Source of the DNA: Ketobacter sp. MCCC 1A13808
GTDB lineage: Bacteria > Pseudomonadota > Gammaproteobacteria > Pseudomonadales > Ketobacteraceae
Direction of reading: 5' to 3'
NCBI RefSeq assembly: GCF_009746715.1
Contig: NZ_VRKW01000002.1
Location: 496,001 to 560,000 of the forward strand
Length of the DNA: 64,000 nucleotides
Shown: one piece after another, positions 55,187 through 64,000 of the stretch
Layout: each line of letters opens with the position of its first letter
Numbering within the stretch: position 1 is the first letter of the stretch
Made by a program: the position numbers and the translations under genes
The notes under the pieces: model-generated
The model's database searches: none
What the model was told of the DNA's origin: nothing
The model's input: the letters and a program-made list of their open reading frames with translations, nothing else

Positions 55187-57508
55187 GTGTTAGCCAAGCG
55201 ATGGGCCGAACTGGTCATGAATTTCCCCAAAGCCAATATTTTTCTGGTGGTTCTGGTGGCCGTCATTCTGGGGGCCGGCGCTAAAGATGCGGAATTCTCC
55301 GCCAATCAGCGCGACTTTTTTAAATCCACCGATCAGCATCTCAACGACCTGATCAAGCTGGAAAACGAATACGCCAGCGACAAGAACATCATGGTGATCG
55401 TCGAGCCCTCTGCCAAGGATGTCTTCACCCGTAACACCCTGCGGGCAATTCAGGCGTTAACCGAATTCGGCTGGCAAATACCCTATTCACAACGGGTGGA
55501 ATCCCTGAGCAACCACTTGTATACCCGGGTCGACGGGGATGAGCTGATGGTGGAATACCTGGTCAGCGACGAAAGTACGTTGTCCGACCAGGATCTGGCT
55601 GAACGCCGGCAATACGCGACCGGTAAAGTCGGCGTCAAGGACTACCTGATCACCCCGGCGGGCGACATTGCTCTGGTGGTGGTGGCTCTCAACTTGCCAC
55701 AGGACAAAGAAGGCCAAGCCGCGGTCGAAGTCGTGGACTACGTCAAAGAACACATTAAAGCAATCCGAGCCCAATACCCTGACGTTCATTTCCGCATAGC
55801 TGGCCAGGTGGCGGTGGAAGTGACTCTGCCGGAAATTGTCGAGACCGATGGCCGTACTATTTTTCCGATTGCGCTGGTGCTGGTGTTCCTGTTTCTGACC
55901 TTTGTGTTGCGTGACCTGATGGGCAATCTGGCCTGCATCGCAACCGCCCTGGTATCGATTCTGGCGGGGATGGGCGCAGTACTTTGGAGTGGTGTCAAGG
56001 TATCCCCTATCCTGGCTAATACACCGGCCATCATTGTGATACTGGCGATGGCGGATTGCATTCATGTGATGGTGAACTATGCCCAGGGACTGGCTCAGGG
56101 GCTTGATAAAAAGCAGGCGCTGATCAAAAGCATCGAGGTCAATTTTTCCCCCATCATATTCACCAGTCTCACCACTGCGATCAGTTTTTTCGCCCTCAAC
56201 TTCAGTGAATCGCCACCCTTTGCTCATATGGGGACGGCTGCCGGTATCGGCATTCTTTATGCCATGCTGGCGTCCATCAGCTTTTTGCCGGCGCTGGTCT
56301 ATTATCTTCCCAGTAAAGCGTCCGGGGTCACCGTGTTCCCGCCGATGGGTGGACTGATCCGCTTCTATCAACCCCACGCCAACAAAATCATCGCCGGCTT
56401 CGTTGCCGTTATGGTGCTGCTGGGTTCCCTGGTGCCTCTCAATCGACTGGATGATAATTTCGTGGAGTTCTTTGATGACAATCTGGAAATCCGACGTAAT
56501 ATGGATTTTCTGATTGAGCGTATCAGCGGCTCGGTCGTCGTGAACCTTAGCCTGCCTGCCACCAGCAAAGGCGGTATCTACGATCCGGAATATCTGGCCC
56601 TGCTGGAGGATCTGCAAAATAAGCTGCAGCAATCCCCTAACTTCCGTTCAGCCACCTCTCTGCTTGAGGTCATGAAAACCCTAAACCGGAACATGCACCA
56701 GGACGACCCCGACTGGTACACCATTCCCGACTCGCGGGAACTGGCGTCGCAATACCTATTGATGTATGAGATGTCATTGCCTTTCGGCCAGGATCTGAAT
56801 AACCTGGTGAATTTCGACCGCTCTGAAAGTCGCGTCATTGTGATCTACGATCAGCTTTCAGATAAAGAGTTAATCAATCTGGAAGCGCAACTGAAACTAT
56901 GGTTGCAGCTTCACGAATTCGATACCGACAGTGCCGTGATCGGCAGTGGTAATCTCGCTTTCGCACATATGCAATTCACCAATGTGAATAATCTTTCCAA
57001 AGGGTTTGTGGTAGCACTGGTGTTTATTTCGTTTCTGCTGATCTTTATGTTCCGCTCCTGGTCGCTGGGCCTAACCAGTATGATTCCGAATCTGTTCCCG
57101 GCTGCAATGGCATTCGGGCTATGGGGCGTGATCAGTGGCAAAATCGGTTTCGGCATGTCGGTGGGCATCACCATAACCCTGGGTATTGTGGTGGACGATA
57201 CCATTCATTTCCTGGCGAAATACAAATACGGTCGTGAACAGTTAAAGCTGAATAATTACCGCAGCGTGGAATACGCTATGGATACCGTAGGGGTTGCCAT
57301 GATTCTTACCACTGCCATGATGGCGATTACGTTTACCTCGCTATTATTCTCTGATTTCGTCCCCAACCAGGATCTGGGTTTAATCACGATCATCACTATT
57401 ATTTGCGCAGTACTGGTTGACCTTATTTTACTGCCGGTCATTTTGCTGAAAATATTCGGTGATCAGGATACGGAACCGGCTGGCAGCGGGCAGCGAGCGG
57501 CTTCCTGA
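55187..57508 (+). CDS. MMPL/RND-family exporter
   Basis: A 773-residue RND-superfamily exporter with two repeats of a large periplasmic loop followed by six membrane helices. The first helix ('ANIFLVVLVAVILGAGAK') is followed by a loop with 'FSANQRDFFKSTDQHLND'. Helix bundles contain 'TPAIIVILAMADCIHVMVNY' and 'ITITLGIVVDDTIHFLAKYK', the proton-relay positions carrying Asp. It is close to hopanoid/lipid exporters of the MMPL group, but the cargo is unknown. GTG 55187 has AAGGAA 6-7 bases upstream, better than the TTG at 55148. No membrane-fusion or outer-membrane partner gene is next to it. It precedes putA by 100 bases. Confidence 0.85.
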   Translation: MLAKRWAELVMNFPKANIFLVVLVAVILGAGAKDAEFSANQRDFFKSTDQHLNDLIKLENEYASDKNIMVIVEPSAKDVFTRNTLRAIQALTEFGWQIPYSQRVESLSNHLYTRVDGDELMVEYLVSDESTLSDQDLAERRQYATGKVGVKDYLITPAGDIALVVVALNLPQDKEGQAAVEVVDYVKEHIKAIRAQYPDVHFRIAGQVAVEVTLPEIVETDGRTIFPIALVLVFLFLTFVLRDLMGNLACIATALVSILAGMGAVLWSGVKVSPILANTPAIIVILAMADCIHVMVNYAQGLAQGLDKKQALIKSIEVNFSPIIFTSLTTAISFFALNFSESPPFAHMGTAAGIGILYAMLASISFLPALVYYLPSKASGVTVFPPMGGLIRFYQPHANKIIAGFVAVMVLLGSLVPLNRLDDNFVEFFDDNLEIRRNMDFLIERISGSVVVNLSLPATSKGGIYDPEYLALLEDLQNKLQQSPNFRSATSLLEVMKTLNRNMHQDDPDWYTIPDSRELASQYLLMYEMSLPFGQDLNNLVNFDRSESRVIVIYDQLSDKELINLEAQLKLWLQLHEFDTDSAVIGSGNLAFAHMQFTNVNNLSKGFVVALVFISFLLIFMFRSWSLGLTSMIPNLFPAAMAFGLWGVISGKIGFGMSVGITITLGIVVDDTIHFLAKYKYGREQLKLNNYRSVEYAMDTVGVAMILTTAMMAITFTSLLFSDFVPNQDLGLITIITIICAVLVDLILLPVILLKIFGDQDTEPAGSGQRAAS

Positions 57509-57608
57509 TTCGACCACAGCAAGCCGCGCAATGCGGCCCACAAAGAAATCTCACATCCCGGCGCAACCTGTGCCAAAATGAATTAAGTGAATTCAACAGG
57601 AGTGAATT

Positions 57609-60600
57609 GTGGCGCGCTGTAAAGCCCCCTCATCCATGGGGTTGGAGTTTCCGCTCCCGGATAACATACTCACCGGATATTTGCGCAGCGAAGAAGACGC
57701 CGTGCAAGAGTTGCTGGCGGGCTATCATCAGGAATACGCTGAGCGGGAAAAAATACGTGCCTATGCCACCGACTTTCTAAGCGCTATCCGAAGCACCAAA
57801 CCAGGAATCCGGGTTGAAACCCTGCTCAAAGAATACGGCCTCGACAACAAAGAAGGCATCACTCTGATGTGCCTGGCCGAAGCCCTGTTACGGATACCGG
57901 ACCAGGAAACCGCTGAACGTTTTTTGCAGGACCGTTTACGTCAGGGCAACTGGGCCGAACACCTGGGCCACAGCGACGCCCGCTGGGTCAATGCCTCCAC
58001 CTGGGGCTTATTGGTAACCGGGAAAATTCTCGGCAAGGAACAACTGGGTGGCAATTGGCTCACCGACTCGTTTAAAAGCGTATTCCGCCGCCTCGGTGAA
58101 CCACTGGCACTCAGTGCCGTACGTCAGGCAATGATGGTGATCGGCCAGCAGTTTGTAGCTGGCGAATCCATCGAAGACGCATTGCATCGCGGTCAGGCTG
58201 AATCGGAAAAAGGCTATTACCACGCCTACGATATGCTGGGCGAAGCCGCCATGACGCAGGCGGACGTACAGCGATTTAAAGCAGCCTATGAGCATGCCAT
58301 CGTCTACCTCAGTAAAAACCTGCCTGGGCGCAAGGAGCACGGCAGCGTTTCCATCAAATTATCCGCGCTGCATCCGCGCCTGGAATTGAAAAAAGAGAAA
58401 GCGCTGGATCAGGCTTACAGCAATCTGATGGAGCTATTGCTCCTGGCGCAGGAAAAAGACATTGCGATCACCATCGACGCGGAAGAGTCCTGGCGCCTGG
58501 AACCCAGCCTGATGCTGTTTGCCCGCGCAGTGAGCCACAATAAAATTCGCCAATGGGGTAAATTAGGACTCGCAGTACAGGCCTATCAAAAACGCGCTCC
58601 CGCCGTCATTCAGTGGTTGATGGATATCAGCAAATCCTTGCACTGCCAAATACCCTTGCGCCTGGTAAAAGGCGCCTACTGGGATACAGAAATCAAACAG
58701 GCGCAACAACTGGGCCTGGCGGAATATCCGGTGTTCACACAAAAAGACCACACCGATCTGAGCTATTTACATTGCGCACAAACATTATTGCAGAGTCGGC
58801 ATTTTTTATTTCCCCAATTCGCCACCCACAATGCGCATAGCGTCGCCAGCATTCTGACCATGGCGGAAGCAAAAAGCGTTCGCAATTTTGAGTTTCAGCG
58901 CTTGCATGGTATGGGCGAGTCTCTCTATGACCACCTGATCGAAAATTACGATGATATTAACTGCCGCATCTACGCCCCGGTTGGCCGCTTTCAGGAGCTG
59001 TTGCCCTATCTGGTAAGGCGCTTATTAGAAAACGGCGCAAACACCTCGTTCGTGCGACAAATTCAGCTGGCGCAAAGCGACGGCACCTGGATGATTGAAG
59101 AGCCCGGATCCAACATTCAAGCAGTCGAGCGCTTCCGCAATCCGAAAATCCCCCTCCCCCGACGTATCTTTGGCACGCAACGCAAAAACTCGCTTGGCCT
59201 CAACCTGGAAAGCATAAACACACTGCAGATTCTCAGCAAAAAAATGAAAGTCATGCTAAGCGCGACTGTAGTCAACCCGGAGCCGGATGACGAACGCTCG
59301 CAGGCGATTTACAATCCGGCTGACCCGGATGATATTGTCGGGTATTACTGGCTGGCCAAGCGCCACGATTGTCACCACGCATTCGACGCCAGCCGAGAAG
59401 CGTGGAAAACCTGGCGTTTTTCTGATGTAGAAGATCGCGCGACATTGCTGGAAACCACCGCCAAGCTGTATGAGGAAAGTTACGAAGAGCTCATTCTGAT
59501 CGCCATGCGCGAAGCGGGTAAAACCCTGAACAACGCCTTGTCGGAAGTACGCGAAGCCGTGGATTTTCTACGCTATTATGCCAATCAGGCACGGCAATTA
59601 TTTGAGCCCACCAGCTTACCTGGGGTCACCGGTGAAGAAAACAGCCTGCACCTGGAAGGCAAAGGTCCGGTACTTTGCATCAGCCCGTGGAACTTTCCAC
59701 TGGCCATTTTCACCGGGCAGGTCTCCGCTGCGTTGGCGGCAGGCAATACCGTGATTGCCAAACCGTCTACGTTCACGCCCTTGATCGCCAGCAAAGCCAT
59801 TGAACTGTTCCATAAAGCCGGCTTTCCGCAACAAGTGGTGCAAGTACTAACGGCCAAAGCCAAAACCGTAGAAAGCACCATTCTGAATGAGTCCGCATTA
59901 CGCGCCGTGATGTTTACCGGCTCCTCCTTGGCCGCGCGACAAATCAACCGCAAAATAGCCGAACGGGACGGCCCCATTATTCCCGTCATTGCGGAAACCG
60001 GCGGACAGAATGCGATGATCGTAGACAGCTCCGCTCTGACCGAACAAGTCACCCGCGACATCGTGCAATCGGCGTTTGATAGCGCCGGTCAGCGATGCTC
60101 GGCGTTGCGGATTCTCTTTATTCAGGAAGACGTTAAAGAGAAAACACTGGAAACGCTCACCGGCTATCTGGATACCTATCAATTGGGCGACCCCCTGGAT
60201 TGGGAAACCGATATAGGACCGGTGATCGATGCTAAATCCTGCTCTGACCTGCTGATGCACATTGAACGTTTCAAACAACAGGGGCGGGTTCTGTACCAAG
60301 GCACGATACCCGAGAGCAAAGGACACTTCGTACCACCCACCATCATCGAGCTGGAGGATATTAACGAACTCTACGAAGAAGTTTTTGGCCCGGTGTTGCA
60401 CGTAATCAGCTTCAAGGCAGAGGAAATCGACCAGATCATCGACCAGATCAACCAGACCGGATTCGGCCTTACATTAGGCGTGCACAGCCGCATCAATCAA
60501 TTTTGTGAAACCGTTGCCCGCCGCGCTCAGGTCGGCAACATATACATTAATCGCAACATGATCGGAGCCACGGTGGGGTCACAACCTTTCGGTGGCCAGG

Positions 60601-60725
60601 ATCTTTCAGGCACCGGACCGAAAGCCGGCGGCCCCCATTATCTGCTACGCTTAGCCAACGAAAAAACCATTTCCGTCAACACCGCCGCTGTGGGCGGAAA
60701 TACAAAACTGCTGACAGACGACTGA
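57609..60725 (+). CDS. putA: Bifunctional proline dehydrogenase/L-glutamate gamma-semialdehyde dehydrogenase (PutA)
   Basis: A 1038-residue PutA oxidising proline to glutamate in two steps, feeding electrons through FAD and NAD. The proline dehydrogenase barrel (about 190-480) has 'RLVKGAYWDTEIKQAQQLG' and 'FEFQRLHGMGESLYDHLIE'; the aldehyde dehydrogenase (about 560-1020) has 'PVLCISPWNFPLAIFTGQ', 'MFTGSSLAARQINRKIAE', 'VIAETGGQNAMIVDSS' and the nucleophile Cys in 'SAGQRCSALRILF'. No ribbon-helix-helix DNA-binding domain precedes it, so it is the short, non-regulatory type. GTG 57609 is fixed by AGGAG 6 bases upstream. The next gene, argA, starts 44 bases later. Confidence 0.95.
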   Translation: MARCKAPSSMGLEFPLPDNILTGYLRSEEDAVQELLAGYHQEYAEREKIRAYATDFLSAIRSTKPGIRVETLLKEYGLDNKEGITLMCLAEALLRIPDQETAERFLQDRLRQGNWAEHLGHSDARWVNASTWGLLVTGKILGKEQLGGNWLTDSFKSVFRRLGEPLALSAVRQAMMVIGQQFVAGESIEDALHRGQAESEKGYYHAYDMLGEAAMTQADVQRFKAAYEHAIVYLSKNLPGRKEHGSVSIKLSALHPRLELKKEKALDQAYSNLMELLLLAQEKDIAITIDAEESWRLEPSLMLFARAVSHNKIRQWGKLGLAVQAYQKRAPAVIQWLMDISKSLHCQIPLRLVKGAYWDTEIKQAQQLGLAEYPVFTQKDHTDLSYLHCAQTLLQSRHFLFPQFATHNAHSVASILTMAEAKSVRNFEFQRLHGMGESLYDHLIENYDDINCRIYAPVGRFQELLPYLVRRLLENGANTSFVRQIQLAQSDGTWMIEEPGSNIQAVERFRNPKIPLPRRIFGTQRKNSLGLNLESINTLQILSKKMKVMLSATVVNPEPDDERSQAIYNPADPDDIVGYYWLAKRHDCHHAFDASREAWKTWRFSDVEDRATLLETTAKLYEESYEELILIAMREAGKTLNNALSEVREAVDFLRYYANQARQLFEPTSLPGVTGEENSLHLEGKGPVLCISPWNFPLAIFTGQVSAALAAGNTVIAKPSTFTPLIASKAIELFHKAGFPQQVVQVLTAKAKTVESTILNESALRAVMFTGSSLAARQINRKIAERDGPIIPVIAETGGQNAMIVDSSALTEQVTRDIVQSAFDSAGQRCSALRILFIQEDVKEKTLETLTGYLDTYQLGDPLDWETDIGPVIDAKSCSDLLMHIERFKQQGRVLYQGTIPESKGHFVPPTIIELEDINELYEEVFGPVLHVISFKAEEIDQIIDQINQTGFGLTLGVHSRINQFCETVARRAQVGNIYINRNMIGATVGSQPFGGQDLSGTGPKAGGPHYLLRLANEKTISVNTAAVGGNTKLLTDD

Positions 60726-60769
60726 TTCACCAGGGATAATAGCGGGGTAACCATTTCGGGGAATAGTAG

Positions 60770-62098
60770 ATGACTTCTGACACACAGGCGTATGTAAACT
60801 GGTTTCGCCACAGCACACCTTATATCAATGCCCATCGTGGTAAGACCTTTGTAATCGCCTTTCCCGGCGAAGCCGTCGCGCACACGAACTTTCTGCATTT
60901 TATTCAGGATATTGTGCTGTTGCACAGCCTCGGAATCCGTATCGTGCTGGTACATGGGGCCCGCCCCCAAATAGATCAACGCCTGGAAGAAAGCGGCCTG
61001 CCAATCCGTATTGAATACCACCGCCGGGTCACCGACCTGGCGGCCATGCCTGCCGCTTTGGAAGCCATCGGCCGCACCAGTATTCAGATCCAATGTCATC
61101 TGGCCCAGGGTATGGCTGCTGCCCATATCCACCCTGGCAAGCAACTGGTCGCGACAGGCAACTATGTTGCAGCCAAACCTTATGGGGTACGCAACGGCGT
61201 GGATTATCAGCTCAGCGGTGAAGTACGAAAAATTAACCACACCGCCATTCATCAGCAACTGGACGACGGTGATCTGGTGTTACTTTCTCCGATCGGGTTT
61301 TCGCCTACCGGAGAGGTTTTCAATCTGCTGTGGGAAGAAGTGGCCGCTGCAACCGCCATCGCACTAAAAGCCGACAAGATTCTCTATTTGAGCGAACAGG
61401 AGGGCATTCTAAGCACCGATGGTGAACTCATACGTGAACTTACTGTTCCCCAGGCCAGTGAACTGATTAACGACTTTGAACAACCGCACTACAGTCTGAT
61501 CAGCGCCCGAGATACAGTAACCGCCGGCATTAACCGAGCCCATATTATCAGCTATGAAGAGGACGGTGCGCTACTGCAAGAACTGTTTACCGTGGATGGC
61601 AAGGGCACGATGCTGGCGCGGGAGAATTATGAAAAGGTTCGTGCCGCAACCATCGACGATGTCGCCAGCGTACTGGAACTGATTGAACCAATAGAGCAAC
61701 AAGGCATTCTGGTACGCCGGTCCCGAGAACTTCTGGAGACCGAGATAGAACACTTCACTCTAATCGAGCGGGACGGCAAGGTCATCGCCTGCGCCGCCCT
61801 GTATCCCTTTCCGGATGAACAGGCCGGCGAACTGGCCTGTGTGGTTGTCCACCCCGAATACCGACACGGTGATCGCGGCGACACGCTACTAAAAACCATT
61901 GAACAAAGGGCCTTGACTCGCGGTCTTAACTCACTGTTTGTGCTCACAACCCGCACGGCCCACTGGTTTGTAGAGCGTGGGTTTGCAGCAGCAACGGTAG
62001 CCGAGCTGCCACAGCACAGGCAATCGCTGTACAATTTCCAACGTAATTCAAAGGTATTTTTGAAACATCTGGCTGCAAAGAAAACACCTGTCCGCTAA
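60770..62098 (+). CDS. argA: N-acetylglutamate synthase
   Basis: A 442-residue ArgA, the first enzyme of arginine synthesis (acetyl-CoA + glutamate). The N-terminal amino-acid-kinase domain (about 1-290) has 'IRIVLVHGARPQIDQRLEE', 'HIHPGKQLVATGNYVAAKP' and 'VLLSPIGFSPTGEVFNL'; the C-terminal GNAT acetyltransferase domain (about 300-442) has 'GELACVVVHPEYRHGDRGDT' and 'SLFVLTTRTAHWFVERGF'. The length equals E. coli ArgA (443). It lies 44 bases after putA, which makes its glutamate substrate from proline. Arginine feedback on the kinase domain is expected from the family. Confidence 0.95.
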   Translation: MTSDTQAYVNWFRHSTPYINAHRGKTFVIAFPGEAVAHTNFLHFIQDIVLLHSLGIRIVLVHGARPQIDQRLEESGLPIRIEYHRRVTDLAAMPAALEAIGRTSIQIQCHLAQGMAAAHIHPGKQLVATGNYVAAKPYGVRNGVDYQLSGEVRKINHTAIHQQLDDGDLVLLSPIGFSPTGEVFNLLWEEVAAATAIALKADKILYLSEQEGILSTDGELIRELTVPQASELINDFEQPHYSLISARDTVTAGINRAHIISYEEDGALLQELFTVDGKGTMLARENYEKVRAATIDDVASVLELIEPIEQQGILVRRSRELLETEIEHFTLIERDGKVIACAALYPFPDEQAGELACVVVHPEYRHGDRGDTLLKTIEQRALTRGLNSLFVLTTRTAHWFVERGFAAATVAELPQHRQSLYNFQRNSKVFLKHLAAKKTPVR

Positions 62099-62180
62099 CA
62101 GGCATCTATAATAAAGAACGTAATCATGCTCAAACTTAAAATCGCAGCCGGATGCAATTGGGGGAATTCCAAACAGGACT

Positions 62181-63509
62181 ATGACGCTGACAAGACTGTT
62201 GAAGCCATTACTTACACAAATGGCCACCAGCCCCAAAATGAGGAACCTACGTCGAGGCTGGTTCGAACTTAAGCGCCGGATCATCCCCACCCTCAACACC
62301 GTGGTATTTTATCACCGGGTGGATGACCCCTATTCGTTTCTGTTGCTACAGGCGCTGCCCCGCTTCCTAGAGGACTTTAAGGTCAAGCTGAGCATCCGCA
62401 TTATCCTGGATCTGCCGGAAGACGCTAATCCACACCCGGAACTGCACGCGATCTACGCCCTGAAAGACGCCGAGCGCTTGGCCAGATTCCACGAGCTGAT
62501 GTTCCCTGAAGCATCGGAACAGCCGGACTATGAAGACGCACTGATCGCCTCGGCCATATTACTAAAGCATCAGAAGCGGCCCAAACTGCTGCACTTGGTT
62601 ACCGAAGTGACCGGCGCACTTTGGGGTGCCAGCACCACAACATTCCAAAGTGCAACCAAGCGTTACGGGGCGATGAAAGAATCCGAAGCCCGCTCCCTAC
62701 TTGAACAAAATACAGCCGAGCTGGTCGCCAGAGGCCACTATCAATCCGGCACACTCTATTACGGGGGCGAGTGGTACCCAGGACTAGACCGGCTGGGGCA
62801 CCTGGCAGCCCGCCTGGACAAGCCTGGAATTCGACGTCAAACGGGCGATATCGCCGATTATCAAAGACAATACCGTCATGTCCTGCAAAGTTATAACACC
62901 TTGCGCCCGCGCCCGAAACAAGTAAAAACCCTGGATTTTTACTTCTCATTCCGCAGCCCTTATTCTTATCTGGCGGCAGACAGAGTGTTCAAACTGGCGG
63001 AGCTATACAAGATACCCGTGCTATCCAAGCCGATTATGCCCATGGTCACCCGCGGTATTCCCCTGCCTAAAGCCAAACGCAACTACATGGTTGCCGACGC
63101 CAAACGCGAAGCAGAGAAAAACCACATGCCTTTCGGCAAAATCTGTGACCCCCTCGGAGACGGTATTGATAACGCCATGGCATTGTTTCACTTCGCGCAG
63201 CAGCATAGCCTGGAACAGGAGTTCATCGTGTCGGTGCTGAGCGGTATCTGGTCCGAGGGGTTGGACATCAATAACATGACCCATCTTAGAAAAATGGTAG
63301 AGCGGGTCGAGTTGGATTGGGAGCAAGCCTCTGCTGTGCTGGAAAGCACTGACTGGCACAAACCCGCTGAAAGACACCAGGAAGAAATAACCCGCATTGG
63401 CCTGTGGGGTGTACCGGCATTCAAATACGGCAACCTGGTGTTATGGGGGCAGGACCGGCTTTGGGCATTGGAGCAGGAAGTCTTAGCCGGCACCAAAAAC
63501 GGAAACTAA
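62181..63509 (+). CDS. Double DsbA/2-hydroxychromene-2-carboxylate isomerase-like protein
   Basis: A 442-residue protein with two thioredoxin-fold DsbA/HCCA-isomerase (kappa-GST-like) units in tandem. The first starts 'NTVVFYHRVDDPYSFLLLQA' (about 38-240), the second 'KTLDFYFSFRSPYSYLAADR' (about 245-435), ending 'GLWGVPAFKYGNLVLWGQDR'. Neither unit has a CxxC. The second keeps the serine (in FRSPYSYL) used by glutathione-dependent isomerases; in the first it is replaced by Asp. The natural substrate is unknown; a glutathione-dependent isomerase or transferase is likely. The N-terminal 35 residues are basic. It overlaps no neighbour, and the next gene starts 12 bases after its stop. Confidence 0.82.
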   Translation: MTLTRLLKPLLTQMATSPKMRNLRRGWFELKRRIIPTLNTVVFYHRVDDPYSFLLLQALPRFLEDFKVKLSIRIILDLPEDANPHPELHAIYALKDAERLARFHELMFPEASEQPDYEDALIASAILLKHQKRPKLLHLVTEVTGALWGASTTTFQSATKRYGAMKESEARSLLEQNTAELVARGHYQSGTLYYGGEWYPGLDRLGHLAARLDKPGIRRQTGDIADYQRQYRHVLQSYNTLRPRPKQVKTLDFYFSFRSPYSYLAADRVFKLAELYKIPVLSKPIMPMVTRGIPLPKAKRNYMVADAKREAEKNHMPFGKICDPLGDGIDNAMALFHFAQQHSLEQEFIVSVLSGIWSEGLDINNMTHLRKMVERVELDWEQASAVLESTDWHKPAERHQEEITRIGLWGVPAFKYGNLVLWGQDRLWALEQEVLAGTKNGN

Positions 63510-63521
63510 GGGGAAGCAGCA

Positions 63522-64000
63522 TTGAAAATCAGCACATCAACCAGACTCTCAACGTCATCCTGGCGCTGGTGGAGCCTGGGCATTCTGGTAATCGGGATCA
63601 TTCAGCCTCTTTTTGTCATGTCCCTTTCGGCCGCGCCCTCCGAACAAATCAAAGTGAATCCGGATTCGTTGAAACAGGCTGAAAAACTCATCACCGCCTC
63701 CGGCATCGAAGTGCAAATCAACCAGATCCCCGCCGCATTGATACAGGCAGGCCGCCAACAGGCAGGCCCCGCCGCGAGTTTTATTCAACCATTAATGCAG
63801 TCCATGCAGAACGTCTTTGTACCCGACGAGATGATCGACACGCTGTCAAATGAACTGGTGACCCGACTGGATGTGCCCACCATGCTGGACGCACTCAAGT
63901 GGTATCAAAGTGAAAATGGTCAGACCATCGTTAATGCACACAAAGCCATGTTAAAACCCGACATGATGGAAAAGGTCGCCAAAGCGATGACCAACCCGAC
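63522..64000 (+). CDS. Secreted DUF2059-like protein, N-terminal part (3' end outside window)
   Basis: An incomplete gene running off the window's end. From TTG 63522 (GGGGAAG just upstream) it reads 'MKISTSTRLSTSSWRWWSL' then a hydrophobic signal segment ('GILVIGIIQPLFVMSLSA'-A) and a helical mature part ('VNPDSLKQAEKLITASGI', 'LDALKWYQSENGQTIVNAH'). The helix-rich layout and the 'W-Y-x-S-x-x-G' pattern resemble DUF2059-type periplasmic proteins, function unknown. It follows the DsbA/HCCA-isomerase-like gene by 12 bases and is probably in its operon. The start could instead be an ATG within the signal. Confidence 0.55.
   Translation, partial: MKISTSTRLSTSSWRWWSLGILVIGIIQPLFVMSLSAAPSEQIKVNPDSLKQAEKLITASGIEVQINQIPAALIQAGRQQAGPAASFIQPLMQSMQNVFVPDEMIDTLSNELVTRLDVPTMLDALKWYQSENGQTIVNAHKAMLKPDMMEKVAKAMTNP

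Noticed and set aside
55487-56632. 381-residue open frame antisense to the MMPL exporter
   Set aside because: Histidine/glutamine-rich shadow of the exporter's codons; no domain or start signal.

Overview
The window is a 64-kb chromosomal stretch of a Gram-negative gammaproteobacterium, probably a free-living, aquatic member of the broad Pseudomonadales/Oceanospirillales group. The evidence is the outer-membrane machinery (waaA, msbA, lipoproteins), the cluster nudF-DUF1249-cpdA-yqiA-parE beside thiC, and the order waaA ... msbA ... ilvE-glnE, which resembles Pseudomonas. Genus cannot be fixed from the sequence. No rRNA, tRNA, CRISPR array or intact insertion sequence was seen.

Layout. 0-4.1 kb: end of a DUF4136-like lipoprotein gene, then a four-gene operon of a membrane M48 metallopeptidase and three AIM24/TIGR00266 paralogues. 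4.2-8.6 kb: two small acidic proteins, an HdfR-like LysR regulator divergent from an EamA transporter with a LysR-type box between them, slyX, a lactonase-like metallo-beta-lactamase lipoprotein and a CBS-pair protein. 9-12.8 kb: a penicillin-acylase-family lipoprotein followed at once by a periplasmic glutaminase. 12.9-15.3 kb: two tandem paralogous membrane diguanylate cyclases. 15.4-18.3 kb: cyanase with a sigma-54-like promoter, a cytochrome remnant, a glycosyltransferase and a YhhQ/VUT transporter. 18.5-26.2 kb: a 1098-residue biotin-dependent carboxylase fusion, a 7TMR-DISM diguanylate cyclase and RNase R.

26.2-28.9 kb: a small heat-shock protein with a probable ROSE-type RNA thermometer, then a short accessory patch (unknown gene, GC-rich palindrome, brnA with a frameshifted brnT, truncated tyrosine recombinase) abutting the 3' end of parE. 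28.9-35.5 kb: housekeeping parE, yqiA, cpdA, DUF1249, nudF and thiC, all on the minus strand. 35.7-46.2 kb: an envelope-glycan locus from waaA to ilvE with glycosyltransferases, an unknown histidine-rich membrane protein, an MsbA-type flippase, a polysaccharide deacetylase and an ELM1-family protein that seems to start at a non-standard codon. 46.3-52.3 kb: glnE, a GT-C-like membrane protein and an OafA-type acyltransferase. 52.5-64 kb: a stand-alone GspE/PilB ATPase, a YqhA-family protein, an MMPL/RND exporter, PutA, ArgA, a double DsbA/HCCA-isomerase-fold protein and the start of a secreted protein.

Themes: cyclic-di-GMP signalling (three GGDEF proteins, all with a GGEEF active site and an RxxD inhibition site), surface-glycan building, and nitrogen/amide metabolism (acylase-glutaminase pair, cyanase, GlnE, PutA, ArgA). 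The sequences most open to new biology are the M48-AIM24 operon, the acylase-glutaminase pair, the histidine-rich membrane protein at 38.3-39.4 kb and the RNA/DNA control elements at cynS and the hsp20 gene.
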